Shown: positions 34,546-44,161 of the stretch, in pieces
How positions within the stretch are numbered: the stretch's first letter is position 1
How the letters are laid out: the number at the start of each line of letters is the position of its first letter
Virus record (IMG/VR): IMGVR_UViG_3300021424_000015
Coordinates: 19,559-83,558 of that record
DNA from: a virus
Direction: 5' to 3' (one strand)
DNA: 64,000 bases
Position numbers and translations under genes: made by a program
Notes under the pieces: generated by a model
Seen by the model: the letters and a program-made list of their open reading frames with translations, nothing else
Told to the model about the DNA's origin: nothing
The model's database searches: none

Positions 34546-37500
34546 ATGCGAAATCTTCTGTTTCTAGATACAGAAACAACAGGTCTCGACTCCAGACGTC
34601 ACGATATAATTCAATTAGCATGTATTCCAATAATAAACGGCTCTAGGCAGCCTTATTTTAATGAATATGCAAAACCTAATGATTTTTCTGTGATTGAACA
34701 GGAAGCAATTTCTGTTCATGGAATAGATATTGAAAGAATGAAGACCTTTCAAGATCAGAGAAAGATGCTAGATAAGTTTATATCTTATATTAAGTCGTTT
34801 AATATTAAATTTACAATAGCGGGATATAATGTTGGTTTTGATAAGGGTTTTATTAGTGCTCTTTTTGCAAAACACAATATGTCATCTTTGTATCACGAGC
34901 TGTTTACGCCGGATACTCACGATGTGTATCGTAGAATAAAAGCAATCAAAGAAAAAAACAACATAGGATCACTTAAACTTTCTAAAGCGTGTGAGATGTT
35001 TGGAATAGAAATCAATGCCCATGATGCTCTTTCGGATATATCTGCAACAATAGATTTAGATATTATAGTTTCAAATTTATTACAAGACAATATTGAACAT
35101 AAAGAACACATAGACATAGTTGATCATGTTTTTGAAGACTGTGCACATATTCATCTACATTCTGAATATAGTAATATAGATTCTATAATCTCAATAGAAG
35201 ACTGGGCAAGATGGGCTTTAAAAAATAAAGTAAAATACATTTCTTTTCCAGATCACGGATGGGCAGTTTCTTTATTTAAATCATTAAATACTACTTCTAT
35301 AGTGGAAAAAATAAATAAAGAAGATAGTTCTAATTACGATGTACAATTATTGACAATAGTTCCTGCAATCAGCATAAATGCTAAATTTGAAAATTCAGAT
35401 TTCTTTTTTAGACTAAATGCATGGGCAGTTTCTGATAAGGGTTACAAAAATCTTATCAAACTATCATCGCTTGGGTGGGATAACAAAACAATAGATGGCG
35501 ATAATTATATTCCAGTTGTAAAAATTGAACAAATTAAAAAATATTTAGAAGGAGTTTTAATTGGGACAGCTTGCGAAAAAGGAGCACTTTCTAGCGTTAT
35601 ACATGGCAGTAGTACTGATGAAGTTGAGAGTACTTTATTGAAATTATATGAAATTTTTGGCAAATCACTAATAATAGAATTTTTACCAATTGACATATAT
35701 AAAACATATGATCCTAAAATTGGTTTTAGAAGTAATAAAAACACAGATCTGATTCCAGATGGCAACCATGGAAAATTCATCAATAATGTTTTATTTAATT
35801 TTGTAAACAAATATAATGTAAATTATATAGTTTCAACTGCTGCTCACTTTATAGACAAAGAAGACAAAATACTGCAAGACATTGTGTCGCGATCTTCGTT
35901 TAAAGATGGTCGTTATTTCTACGAATCTAGACATCAAAAAAACTATTCTGAATGTTTTTCTATTTTAAATAGACATATTGGCGATAACTTTACTGTTGAT
36001 TTTATGAAAAAAGCTATACAAAATGCAGAAAAAATAGGTGAACTTTCTAGTTCTATAAATATAAAACATGAATACCATCTGCCCAAAATCGACATTTCTG
36101 ATTCTATAAAGAAAAAAACAAATGACTACAATCAGCAACTTTATTATTTATTAATGGCAAAAATAAAAGAACATAATAGATGGATAGACGATCCCGTTTA
36201 TATTGCCAGATTTAAAAAAGAATTAGATGTAATATGGAAAAATGAAAAATTAAATTTTATACCATATTTCTTATTATATGAAGACATTGGAAGCTATGCA
36301 AGGTCCAACGGGATAATTCAAAACATAGGAAGAGGATCTGCTGGTGGTTGTTTGATTTCTTATTATCTAAAAATAATTCATGTAGACCCGATAAAGGAAG
36401 ATATTCCATTTGAACGTTTCTTAAGCCATGCAAGAATAAGGGCAGGAAGTTTTCCTGATATAGATGCAGATTTTGGAGCAAGAGCGCCTATTTTGAAATA
36501 TTTAAAAGAAAAATATAAACTTGGTTTTGCTCAAATAGGAACTATTCAAAAATTTAAAACAAAATATGCAATAAAAGAAACAATGTTTGCCATATATGGT
36601 AGAAATCGCAATGATTTTGAAATTTTAGATATATGTAAATCCATACCAGACTCCCCGCAAGGGATAGATGAGTCTGATTTTTTATATGGCTACACCGATT
36701 CAGAGGGCGAATATCACACAGGCCACTTGCAGCAAAACAATCAACTTCAGGCGTTTTTTAAACAATATCCAGAAGCAGAAAAAACAGTAAGTAGATTAAT
36801 TGGCTTGCCAAAAGAAATAGGACGACACGCTTCTGCCTTTGTTATTTCGACATTGGATCTTTCTCATGAAAGAGTCCCTACTTTACAAATGGAAGACGAT
36901 GAACTAGGTCAAGTAACTGTTACTCAATTTGATGCTCTTATGATAGAAAAATTAGGTTTGGTTAAAGCAGATATATTACGAGTAACTACTATTAATACAA
37001 TTAAAGAATGTGTGGATTTAATTAAAGAAAGAACAAATAAAGATTTACTTGAAGAAGACGACAAAGGCGTGCAAGAAATATATAGATTACCAGAAGATCG
37101 AACAGTGTTTAAGGATTTCTATGATAGAAAAACAGATTCATCGTTTCAATTTAACACAGATCTTATTAAAGGATATGTAAAAGAATTTGCACCAGAATCT
37201 ATAAAAGACCTAAGCAATCTAACCGCTCTTTGCCGTCCTGGTGCATTAGATGCTGCTTTTTTAGACACAACTGCAACTCAATATTATATTGATGTTAGAA
37301 ATGGAAGAAGATCGTTAGAATATGTTCATCCAGATTTAGAATTAATTTTAAAAAAAACAAATGGTGTTTTCGTATATCAAGAAGATGTTATGCGCTTTCT
37401 AGTTGAATTTGTAGGTTATTCTTTAGAAAAATCTGATCAAATTCGTTCTGCTATTGCAAAGAAAAAACGCGACGTTATAATGAAAACATTTGAAGATGTT

Positions 37501-38529
37501 AGATCAGCATTAAAACCTAAAAACTGGACAGATCAACAAATTGAAACAATAAATCAACAAATTTTAGCTTTTAGCTCATATTCTTTTAACCTATCTCATA
37601 GTTTTTGTTATGGCAAATTAGGCTATATTAGTATGTATTTAAAACATTACTACCCATTAGAATGGTGGTCCAGTGAGTTAAATAATTCAGGAGAGCAAAA
37701 AATTAGACACTATGTAACTGTTTTAGGAAATATGATAACAGCTCCAACCCTCGCTGTTCCTTCTGATAGGTTTATAATAATGGAAGATAAAATAGCAGCC
37801 CCCTTATCTGTAGTCAAGGGAGTCGGAGCATCTGCCATTAAAGAATTAACTGCAAAAGGACCATTTAAAAACATAGATGATTATATTGAAAGAGTGGATC
37901 ATTCAAAAGCAAATGCTGGTGTTTTTTTAGCATTAATTGCCGCTCGAGCTGTTGATTGTTTTATGGATAAGGATTTAGATTATATTTTGGCAAGAAAAAA
38001 AATAGTTGAATATTATTTTAAAAAAAGAAAAACAAAAAAAGTAATAGAAAATCCAAAAACAATGCTAGAGGTGTTTTTAGAAGAAAGAGAAATAAATAAA
38101 TGTTTTAATAAAACAATTTTATCAATTCCAGAAATTCAATCAATCGCATATAAAAACTGGCCCGCATTATCTTCAACTAATAGCAAGGCAATTCCAATGA
38201 GAATGGGTGATGTTATTGTTCTTGGTAATGTAAAAATTGCAAAGGGATTGTTGCAAAAACAAGATATTTCAGAAATAGGTTTTATTGGTTTGTATGAAGG
38301 ATCTGAATCTAAATCTGGTATTTCTAAAAAATCAGGAAGACCGTGGTCAAATGTTGTTGTAAAAATATCTGACGGCCTTTCTTCAATAGATTGCGTTTGG
38401 TGGGATAAGAATAAACCATTAAAATATAAAATAAATTCAATTGTATATATAAGAGGCAGACTTAAAACAGATTGGAAAGGAAACCCATCAATTGAAATAA
38501 TGGATATAGAAAAGGTTGCAGAAATGTGA
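34546..38529 (+). CDS. DNA polymerase III alpha with fused N-terminal DEDDh exonuclease
   Basis: 1,327 residues, start ATG at 34546 behind AAAAGGAAG. Residues 1-~175 are a DEDDh proofreading exonuclease: LFLDTETTGLD (D8, E10), YNVGFDKGF, and HDALSDISAT. A PHP domain begins near 195 (HIHLHSEYSNIDS, then SFPDHGWAV). The polymerase palm shows GRGSAGG (~595), PDIDADF with catalytic D638 and D640, and VKADIL with D809. A helix-hairpin-helix-like VKGVGASAIKEL and a C-terminal OB fold (~1219-1320) close it. Exonuclease before PHP differs from PolC, where the exonuclease lies inside PHP. This enzyme would serve as both replicase and proofreader; no clamp or clamp loader is visible in the window. Confidence 0.85.
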   Translation: MRNLLFLDTETTGLDSRRHDIIQLACIPIINGSRQPYFNEYAKPNDFSVIEQEAISVHGIDIERMKTFQDQRKMLDKFISYIKSFNIKFTIAGYNVGFDKGFISALFAKHNMSSLYHELFTPDTHDVYRRIKAIKEKNNIGSLKLSKACEMFGIEINAHDALSDISATIDLDIIVSNLLQDNIEHKEHIDIVDHVFEDCAHIHLHSEYSNIDSIISIEDWARWALKNKVKYISFPDHGWAVSLFKSLNTTSIVEKINKEDSSNYDVQLLTIVPAISINAKFENSDFFFRLNAWAVSDKGYKNLIKLSSLGWDNKTIDGDNYIPVVKIEQIKKYLEGVLIGTACEKGALSSVIHGSSTDEVESTLLKLYEIFGKSLIIEFLPIDIYKTYDPKIGFRSNKNTDLIPDGNHGKFINNVLFNFVNKYNVNYIVSTAAHFIDKEDKILQDIVSRSSFKDGRYFYESRHQKNYSECFSILNRHIGDNFTVDFMKKAIQNAEKIGELSSSINIKHEYHLPKIDISDSIKKKTNDYNQQLYYLLMAKIKEHNRWIDDPVYIARFKKELDVIWKNEKLNFIPYFLLYEDIGSYARSNGIIQNIGRGSAGGCLISYYLKIIHVDPIKEDIPFERFLSHARIRAGSFPDIDADFGARAPILKYLKEKYKLGFAQIGTIQKFKTKYAIKETMFAIYGRNRNDFEILDICKSIPDSPQGIDESDFLYGYTDSEGEYHTGHLQQNNQLQAFFKQYPEAEKTVSRLIGLPKEIGRHASAFVISTLDLSHERVPTLQMEDDELGQVTVTQFDALMIEKLGLVKADILRVTTINTIKECVDLIKERTNKDLLEEDDKGVQEIYRLPEDRTVFKDFYDRKTDSSFQFNTDLIKGYVKEFAPESIKDLSNLTALCRPGALDAAFLDTTATQYYIDVRNGRRSLEYVHPDLELILKKTNGVFVYQEDVMRFLVEFVGYSLEKSDQIRSAIAKKKRDVIMKTFEDVRSALKPKNWTDQQIETINQQILAFSSYSFNLSHSFCYGKLGYISMYLKHYYPLEWWSSELNNSGEQKIRHYVTVLGNMITAPTLAVPSDRFIIMEDKIAAPLSVVKGVGASAIKELTAKGPFKNIDDYIERVDHSKANAGVFLALIAARAVDCFMDKDLDYILARKKIVEYYFKKRKTKKVIENPKTMLEVFLEEREINKCFNKTILSIPEIQSIAYKNWPALSSTNSKAIPMRMGDVIVLGNVKIAKGLLQKQDISEIGFIGLYEGSESKSGISKKSGRPWSNVVVKISDGLSSIDCVWWDKNKPLKYKINSIVYIRGRLKTDWKGNPSIEIMDIEKVAEM

Positions 38530-38636
38530 AGAATAAAAAATTTTACTATGCATTTTTTAAACTTTTGTATAAGATTAATATGATAAATTCAAAGATCCTG
38601 TCAAGGATATATTCTAATTATTTGGAGGATGGTTTA

Positions 38637-39203
38637 ATGGATAGTGTTTTTATTAAAGTTGAAAAAAAGCCAGATTTTGTTTCTGATAAAGAATTAGTTA
38701 TTACAAATCTAAATTTTCTAGATGAAGTAAAAAAATGCAAAACCCCTAAGCCTGCTACTGATATTTTAGGTATTAATTATATTAGAAATGTAGCAGAAGA
38801 AATAGCTAAAAAATACGATAATACATTCAATGCATATCGTAATATAGTTCCTTCTGAACATGTCGGGGTTCGATGTGAAACAGAAGAACAACTTGCTGTT
38901 GTAATTCAAAAAATGTTTCTTTCAACATATCCACAAATTTTAGATAAATATGTAGAACATCAATTAAGAAAAAGACCTATTTCTACAAGAGTTGTGTATG
39001 CAGTTGGCCATTTTAATAATTATGATGTTTTTCTTAAATTAGGTATTTCAGAAATATCTGAAAAAGAATTAGATGCGTATATAGGGGATGCAAGGGCAGA
39101 AGCCGTGGAGACTATTGTTGAAAATGTAGAATTAAAAGAAACTGAATTAGAAAAAGAAGATAAATCAAATACATTTTCAAATTTTTTTAAACTTAAAAAA
39201 TAA
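38637..39203 (+). CDS. Unknown protein downstream of the polymerase
   Basis: 188 residues. The ATG at 38637 was chosen because GGAGG lies 8 bases upstream; the GTG at 38526 would add 37 hydrophobic residues and overlaps the polymerase stop, but it lacks a ribosome-binding site. The sequence has mixed helices (NYIRNVAEEIAKKYDNTFNAYRNIVPSE, TEEQLAVVIQKMFLSTYPQILDKYVEHQLRK) and an acidic C-terminus (KETELEKEDKSN). No domain recognised. Its place between polymerase and SSB suggests a replication accessory role, such as polymerase- or helicase-binding, but nothing in it proves this. Confidence 0.5.
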   Translation: MDSVFIKVEKKPDFVSDKELVITNLNFLDEVKKCKTPKPATDILGINYIRNVAEEIAKKYDNTFNAYRNIVPSEHVGVRCETEEQLAVVIQKMFLSTYPQILDKYVEHQLRKRPISTRVVYAVGHFNNYDVFLKLGISEISEKELDAYIGDARAEAVETIVENVELKETELEKEDKSNTFSNFFKLKK

Positions 39204-39242
39204 TTTATATAACAATCGCTTAAATAGGCACAGGAGGAAAAT

Positions 39243-40427
39243 ATGGCTAAGATTAGTTTAAATATGAATTCTCTTAAAGAGAAGAAAGAATGGAAACGAC
39301 ACGCTGTCAATAGTGGAGATAATGTTTATAGAATACTTCCACCATTTGGCAATTCAGCAGATGGGTATCCATATCGTCGGTGGGTGCTTGTGTGGCTGAC
39401 CGATCCTCAAACAGGTAGATTAAGACCATTTTCTTCTCCCTTTTCTTTTAATCAAAAACAATGTCCAGTTTATGATTATGTTAATCAATTAGAAAATTTA
39501 TTTAAAAAAGAAGAAGCCAGAATGGTGTCTTCTGGTGAATATTCTAAAGAAGAAATTAGAGAGTATCTTAAACCTATTTCTGAAATTCTTTGGAAAATAA
39601 AACCAAAAACAACATATCTTTACAATGCATGTAACAAATCTGGAGAGGTTGGTCTTTTAGAGCTAAAGAAAACAGCACACGATGCGATTAAAAAACAAAT
39701 GATGCAATATGTAACCGATTATGGCCAAGATCCGACATCGCTCAACTCAGATGCAGACGATTCTGGTGTTTGGTTTAAAATTACTAGAACAGGAGAAAAA
39801 ACAGATACAGAATACTCTGTTACCAAGAATCAAATAAAGTATAGAGATCCTAATACAGGTAAGATTTCCTGGGCAGATGATCAAGAACCATTATCGGATA
39901 ATGTTGTTGATAATTATGAAGACTTAGGATATGATCTTTCTACAGTCTATCGTCAAATATCATATGATGAACTAAAAGAAGTATTGTTAGCAAACGTAGA
40001 GCCATTGATCAATGAATATCCAATTCTTAGAATAGAGGGTTTTGATGTTGTAAATAAAAATACTCGGAGTACGGCCAATGTGGTGGTTGATAAAGAACAA
40101 AAGGACGAAAGTCCGATACACAAGGGCTCTCTATATACGAGTGTACGGTCCGTTCGCGGGCAAGCACATGATGATGGAAATCACTCTGGAAAGATTGAAA
40201 ATCAAACCCAAAAACATGTACAGATTCACGGACCTGGAAATCCTCAACGACAGGCTTTACATACTAACGTATCATCCAAAAAACCTATGGTTAAGATTCA
40301 AGAAGAAGATGAATCTGCTGATGAGGATGTTTATCTAAAGCCTTTAAAGACTACTCAAAAAAATAATACAAAATTATCTACTCAAGATGATGTATTTGAC
40401 TATGCAGACGCAATTTTAAACAGTTGA
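39243..40427 (+). CDS. Single-stranded DNA-binding protein, T4 gp32-like
   Basis: 394 residues behind AGGAGG. The N-terminus (LKEKKEWKRHAVNSGDNVYRILPPFG, then YPYRRWVLVWLTDP) has the basic LAST-like start and OB-fold entry of gp32 proteins. ITRTGEKTDTEYSV is a further family-like piece. The C-terminus is acidic (DESADEDV, then DDVFDYADAILNS) as in SSBs that bind partner proteins. The four-ligand zinc ribbon of T4 gp32 is not evident: only scattered Cys (KQCPVYDYV, NACNKSG). It coats lagging-strand and recombination ssDNA. It directly precedes the UvsY- and UvsX-like genes, the matching T4 recombination trio. Confidence 0.75.
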   Translation: MAKISLNMNSLKEKKEWKRHAVNSGDNVYRILPPFGNSADGYPYRRWVLVWLTDPQTGRLRPFSSPFSFNQKQCPVYDYVNQLENLFKKEEARMVSSGEYSKEEIREYLKPISEILWKIKPKTTYLYNACNKSGEVGLLELKKTAHDAIKKQMMQYVTDYGQDPTSLNSDADDSGVWFKITRTGEKTDTEYSVTKNQIKYRDPNTGKISWADDQEPLSDNVVDNYEDLGYDLSTVYRQISYDELKEVLLANVEPLINEYPILRIEGFDVVNKNTRSTANVVVDKEQKDESPIHKGSLYTSVRSVRGQAHDDGNHSGKIENQTQKHVQIHGPGNPQRQALHTNVSSKKPMVKIQEEDESADEDVYLKPLKTTQKNNTKLSTQDDVFDYADAILNS

Positions 40428-40434
40428 GGATAAG

Positions 40435-40905
40435 ATGTCCATAGACATCGTTTCTATCGAGGGAGGCTTGGACTCCCTCGATTTGCAAAAAATAGCTTCT
40501 TATACTAGAAAATTAACAGATATTGGGTCTAGTTTTAATAAAATGCTAGCTCCAAATTATCTTCGTGATTTTATAATTGGATATGATATATCATCTGTAA
40601 TGTTGGCAAAGGCAATAGAATACGAAATGAAAGCAAAAACCGCAGTTGAAACAGCAGAAGCTATTGCTTATTTAGATAGAGCTCCAGATTATTTTAAAAC
40701 TAAAAATGAAAAACCAACCGTAGAATCCCGAAAAGCATACGTTTCATTAGATCCCGATGTTCAAAAAGCAAAAGAAATACACGCCAGAGCTGTTGCGATG
40801 TGTTCTTTATTAAAGAATAAAGTTCAAGAATTTAGACATGCAATAGACATAACAAGAGATATGTCAAAAGACGGCTACTCAACTCCATATGAGGGGATGC
40901 GATAA
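40435..40905 (+). CDS. UvsY-like recombination mediator
   Basis: 156 residues, GAGGA before the ATG. Similar in size (T4: 137) and pattern to UvsY: a long helical stretch (MLAKAIEYEMKAKTAVETAEAIAYLDRA) followed by SRKAYVSLDPDVQKAK and a last helix (SLLKNKVQEFRHAIDITRDM). UvsY helps load UvsX on gp32-covered ssDNA. Genes for both partners lie on either side. The call is from pattern and order, not from a defining motif; the Ala/Lys-rich helices could mimic the similarity. Confidence 0.55.
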   Translation: MSIDIVSIEGGLDSLDLQKIASYTRKLTDIGSSFNKMLAPNYLRDFIIGYDISSVMLAKAIEYEMKAKTAVETAEAIAYLDRAPDYFKTKNEKPTVESRKAYVSLDPDVQKAKEIHARAVAMCSLLKNKVQEFRHAIDITRDMSKDGYSTPYEGMR

Positions 40906-42011
40906 TGATAAATAAATGGATGAGCAAACTTACTAAAGATTTTGGAAAAATAGCATCTGATTTAAAAAAGAAAGAACCTCAAACAATCCCATCATGGTCG
41001 CCTTCTCTTAATTGGGCAACAGGTATTGGAGGCTTTAGACCTGGTAAGATCAATATTTTATATGGACCAGAGAGTAGCGGTAAATCAATGTTGTCAATGA
41101 TGGCACTGATTGAGTTGCAAAAAAGAGATCCAGAGGCAATTGCAATATGGTTTGATTCTGAATTTTCTTTTAATACTGATTTTTTTATAAGATTAGGCGG
41201 AGATGCAGATCGTTTAGTTGTTAGAAAAAGCAATGATCCATTAAATATATTTGACTATATTGGAGGAGAGCTCTTAGAACTTCTTCAAGATGGAGCTCCA
41301 GTAAAAGCAATTGTTATAGATTCCATTAGATCAATTAGATATCCAAAAGATATTAAAAAACAATCAACAGATATGATAATGGGAGGCACCGGAGCAAACT
41401 ATCTACCATCTGCATTTAAAATGATTCTTCCTGTTATTAATGAACATGAGTTATTAACTTTTTGTATACAACAAGTTTCTATTCAAATAGATCCAATGAA
41501 AGCATTGAGAAATCCATATGTGCTTCCAGATGGTCAGTCGCTTAAACATGCAGCAGATTTGATGTTGGAAGTTACAAAATTAGATACAAAAAATGGAGTA
41601 ATAGAACAAGGTGAGACAATAGCAGGAGGAGCTGCACAACTTGGTCACAAGGTACGTGTGAAAGTTAGAAAAAACCGCATGGGTATGCCTGCTAGAGTTG
41701 CACAGTTTACTTTTCATTATCAAAAAGGAATAATGGACACGGGTGGTGAGATTTTTGATTTGGGAAAATCATTAGGAATAATTAAGCATCCTGTAAATCC
41801 AGAAACAGGAAAAGAAAATATGCAAATGTGGGTTTTTGAAAACGACCCACCTGTTAGAGGTGAACAAAATATCAGAAATCTTGTTATTAATAATAAATCT
41901 TTACAAGATAGAGTAATGAATTCATGTTATTCTTTAAAAGATTCAAAAGTTGAATTAGATGAATTTGGCTTTGCAAATGATGTTGATGAGGATTTAGAAA
42001 GCATAGAGTAA
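40905..42011 (+). CDS. UvsX/RecA-family recombinase
   Basis: 368 residues, ATG overlapping the previous stop by one base. Walker A is GPESSGKS (54-61), preceded by GKINILY; then AIWFDSEFSF, Walker B KAIVIDSIRS and TFCIQQVSIQ, as in RecA/UvsX. A basic loop KVRVKVRKNRMGMPAR fits L2-adjacent DNA contact. The C-terminus is acidic (DEFGFANDVDEDLESIE). It drives strand exchange for recombination-dependent replication and repair. Likely translationally coupled with the UvsY-like gene. Confidence 0.8.
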   Translation: MINKWMSKLTKDFGKIASDLKKKEPQTIPSWSPSLNWATGIGGFRPGKINILYGPESSGKSMLSMMALIELQKRDPEAIAIWFDSEFSFNTDFFIRLGGDADRLVVRKSNDPLNIFDYIGGELLELLQDGAPVKAIVIDSIRSIRYPKDIKKQSTDMIMGGTGANYLPSAFKMILPVINEHELLTFCIQQVSIQIDPMKALRNPYVLPDGQSLKHAADLMLEVTKLDTKNGVIEQGETIAGGAAQLGHKVRVKVRKNRMGMPARVAQFTFHYQKGIMDTGGEIFDLGKSLGIIKHPVNPETGKENMQMWVFENDPPVRGEQNIRNLVINNKSLQDRVMNSCYSLKDSKVELDEFGFANDVDEDLESIE

Positions 42012-42012
42012 A

Positions 42013-42138
42013 ATGCAAAGTGATATTCCTATTAATGTAAAGTTAATGTATTTTTCATATCTATTATATAGAATGCATATTAATAGAGAAAGTTATTTTA
42101 AATATTTTCAATCATACCAAGATGGGTTTTCTGGATGA
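42013..42138 (+). CDS. Short ORF 1 of an overlapping trio after uvsX-like gene
   Basis: 41 residues (MQSDIPINVKLMYFSYLLY ...). Starts one base after the uvsX-like stop and overlaps the next short ORF as ATGA. Aromatic and basic (Tyr/Phe-rich). No family. The chain of ATGA overlaps is the main support. Confidence 0.4.
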   Translation: MQSDIPINVKLMYFSYLLYRMHINRESYFKYFQSYQDGFSG

Positions 42139-42290
42139 CGAAAAACTCTAAAGAAAACATAAGATCTTATATTCTCTGCATAAGGATGGTTAAAATATTT
42201 ATTAAATTAAAAATATATCAAAAAGAAACGGATTTATACAAATGGGCTCAACTTGTATACGATATGCCAAAAAAAATAACGCATATATAA
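42135..42290 (+). CDS. Short ORF 2 of the trio
   Basis: 51 residues, start ATG at 42135 overlapping the preceding TGA. Sequence is basic and helical (MVKIFIKLKIYQKETDLYKWAQLVYDM). No Shine-Dalgarno, consistent with re-initiation after ORF 1. No family recognised. Confidence 0.4.
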   Translation: MTKNSKENIRSYILCIRMVKIFIKLKIYQKETDLYKWAQLVYDMPKKITHI

Positions 42291-42373
42291 ATAATAAAAT
42301 AACTACTTATAATAATGAAACAACAGCTTTTTTACAATTTTTAGTTCTTCTTAATAGGATTAGAATTAGATGA
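42242..42373 (+). CDS. Short ORF 3 of the trio, overlapping ORF 2
   Basis: 43 residues in a different frame, overlapping ORF 2 by 49 bases and ending in ATGA with the gp47-like start. There is no ribosome-binding site and the composition (NNKITTYNNETTAFLQFL) is simple, so this is the weakest of the three. Confidence 0.2.
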   Translation: MGSTCIRYAKKNNAYINNKITTYNNETTAFLQFLVLLNRIRIR

Positions 42374-43344
42374 CTAAAATACTTTTTATTGGAGACATGC
42401 ACTTAAGACATACTCATTTACAACTTAGTAAAAGTTTATTAAAATGGATAGAAAATATCTATATTGAAAAAAAACCAGATATTATTGTAAATTTAGGCGA
42501 TACCTTTGATACTCATTCTATAATTCGTTCTGAGATTCTTTGTATTTTTGATGAGCATTTAAAAAAAATATCAAATCTAATGAAATCAAATGGATCATAT
42601 ATTTGTCTGTTAGGAAATCATGATCAATATAAACCAAATTCATCTGAATTTCATGCTTTTAAACCTTTTTCATCAATAAAAAATATTTTAATAGCAGATT
42701 CTATTAAGGTTATAGAAAATATAACATATGTTCCCTATGTTCATTCTAGGGAACTGTGGCCACAAACAGATACGTCTATAGTTGTAACTCATAATACTTT
42801 TATAGGAGCTGACTATGGCTATAAAAAAGCAGATCATGGCATAGAGACAAAAGATATAAATGCCGACATCGTCATATCTGGACACGTTCATAAAAAACAA
42901 ATACTAGATTCTATTATAAACTATGTAGGAACTCCATATGCCATGTCGGCATCGGATGCGGATCAATCAAAGGGATTGTCATTATTTAACACTGAAACTT
43001 TTGAATTTGAATTTATAAAATCACCATTTCCAATGTATAAAACAATAGAAATAAATACAGATGAAGAGATTCCAGATTTGGATGTTTTTAATCATTGGAT
43101 AATGACAATTAAAGGACCAAGGGCTGAGATTAAAAATATATTAGAATCTAAACATGTAAATGACCTTAGAAAAAAGTGTAGTTTAACTATAAAAACAGAA
43201 TCTATAGATAAAATAAAATCTGATAAAGTTTCTATTTTGTCAAAAGACATATCATCAATGTTAGATGAGTATCTTAATAAAGTTTATAAAGGATCTCAAA
43301 ATAAAGATGAAATAAAAAAAATAATATTACAAAACACAAGGTGA
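42370..43344 (+). CDS. Recombination nuclease subunit, gp47/SbcD/MRE11-like
   Basis: 324 residues with AGGA upstream of the ATG. Metallophosphoesterase motifs are complete: FIGDMHLR (D9, H11), NLGDTFDTH, LLGNHDQYK, VVTHNTF and ISGHVHKK, followed by a capping segment (YVGTPYAMSASDADQSKGL). It partners the gp46-like ATPase (29377-31122) to resect ends and cut host DNA. This ordering of motifs is standard for the family. The C-terminal helices (residues ~270-324) would bind the coiled-coil ATPase. Confidence 0.85.
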   Translation: MTKILFIGDMHLRHTHLQLSKSLLKWIENIYIEKKPDIIVNLGDTFDTHSIIRSEILCIFDEHLKKISNLMKSNGSYICLLGNHDQYKPNSSEFHAFKPFSSIKNILIADSIKVIENITYVPYVHSRELWPQTDTSIVVTHNTFIGADYGYKKADHGIETKDINADIVISGHVHKKQILDSIINYVGTPYAMSASDADQSKGLSLFNTETFEFEFIKSPFPMYKTIEINTDEEIPDLDVFNHWIMTIKGPRAEIKNILESKHVNDLRKKCSLTIKTESIDKIKSDKVSILSKDISSMLDEYLNKVYKGSQNKDEIKKIILQNTR

Positions 43345-43347
43345 ATT

Positions 43348-43779
43348 ATGAATGAAGAAAAAATAACTGAAATAATGGATCATATTCGTTGGACTTTGAA
43401 TAATGGAATAGTTACTGATATTGTTAAAAATAATTTATATATGTATGGATCTTTGGCACACAAGGATGTGAAGGCATTAGAAGTAGCTATTGATCCGTCT
43501 ACTAAAATAGTAGACTATGTAATCTATGGACCCGAGTCAATGTTAGATACTGTAACTAGGTATTATAGTATGAGGGATAAAACAGGACTTTTTAATCTAT
43601 GGAGATTAAGAAGATTGTTAAAAAAACAAGGCAATTTAGATATAGATAGGATATTAAATGGATTCGTTAAAGATCTCTGTGGTCCTGGATGGAGGGCTAC
43701 ATACAAGCTAAAAAATATTAGCGAGTATGTAGAAAACACAGATGAAACAGAAACACATGGAGATCAGATTAAAAATTGA
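43348..43779 (+). CDS. Unknown protein
   Basis: 143 residues directly behind the gp47-like gene (AGGTG upstream). Has ALEVAIDPSTKIVDYVIYGPESMLDTV, then TGLFNLWRLRRLLKKQGN and a DLCGPGWRATYKLKNISEYVENT end. Mostly helix with a beta pair in the middle. No family recognised. The basic RLRRLLKK segment could bind nucleic acid. It overlaps the next gene. Confidence 0.5.
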   Translation: MNEEKITEIMDHIRWTLNNGIVTDIVKNNLYMYGSLAHKDVKALEVAIDPSTKIVDYVIYGPESMLDTVTRYYSMRDKTGLFNLWRLRRLLKKQGNLDIDRILNGFVKDLCGPGWRATYKLKNISEYVENTDETETHGDQIKN

Positions 43780-44161
43780 AAACGTCACAGATGATTTAGA
43801 TATTAGACAAAGTATCTGGTTAGAGTATTTAGAAACAGACTCTGAAGATATTGATTCTATATGTAATAAATTGATAATTCAAAAAAAAATAGCTGAACAA
43901 ATAGAAACTAATATAATAAAATTAACTAAATCAAAGTCTTCAGATGATTTTTTAAACATATTAAATAGTTTTACAGAATTTGAACAAGATATTATATCTT
44001 TAATAGTAGTGGGTATTCCAATAAACTCAATTGCGAAGTATAAAATGATAAAACCAATGAGGATAATACAGATTATTTCCTGTATTTCTTCAAACCCTGT
44101 TTGGAGAGAATACTTTGCAGAAAAAGAACTTAACACCAAGAGAAAAATACGGTTTAAGTAA
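43757..44161 (+). CDS. Unknown protein before the terminase genes
   Basis: 134 residues from the ATG at 43757; an in-frame ATG at 43742 adds five residues and neither has a clear ribosome-binding site, so the start is uncertain. Ile/Leu-rich helices and an ISLIVVGIPINSIAKYKMIKPMRIIQII segment that resembles a helix-turn-helix. It may be a DNA-binding protein. Its 3' end overlaps the next gene by 47 bases. Confidence 0.5.
   Translation: MEIRLKIENVTDDLDIRQSIWLEYLETDSEDIDSICNKLIIQKKIAEQIETNIIKLTKSKSSDDFLNILNSFTEFEQDIISLIVVGIPINSIAKYKMIKPMRIIQIISCISSNPVWREYFAEKELNTKRKIRFK

Noticed and set aside
38526-38636. GTG start adding 37 residues to the gene at 38637
   Set aside because: No ribosome-binding site; the ATG at 38637 has GGAGG at ideal distance.
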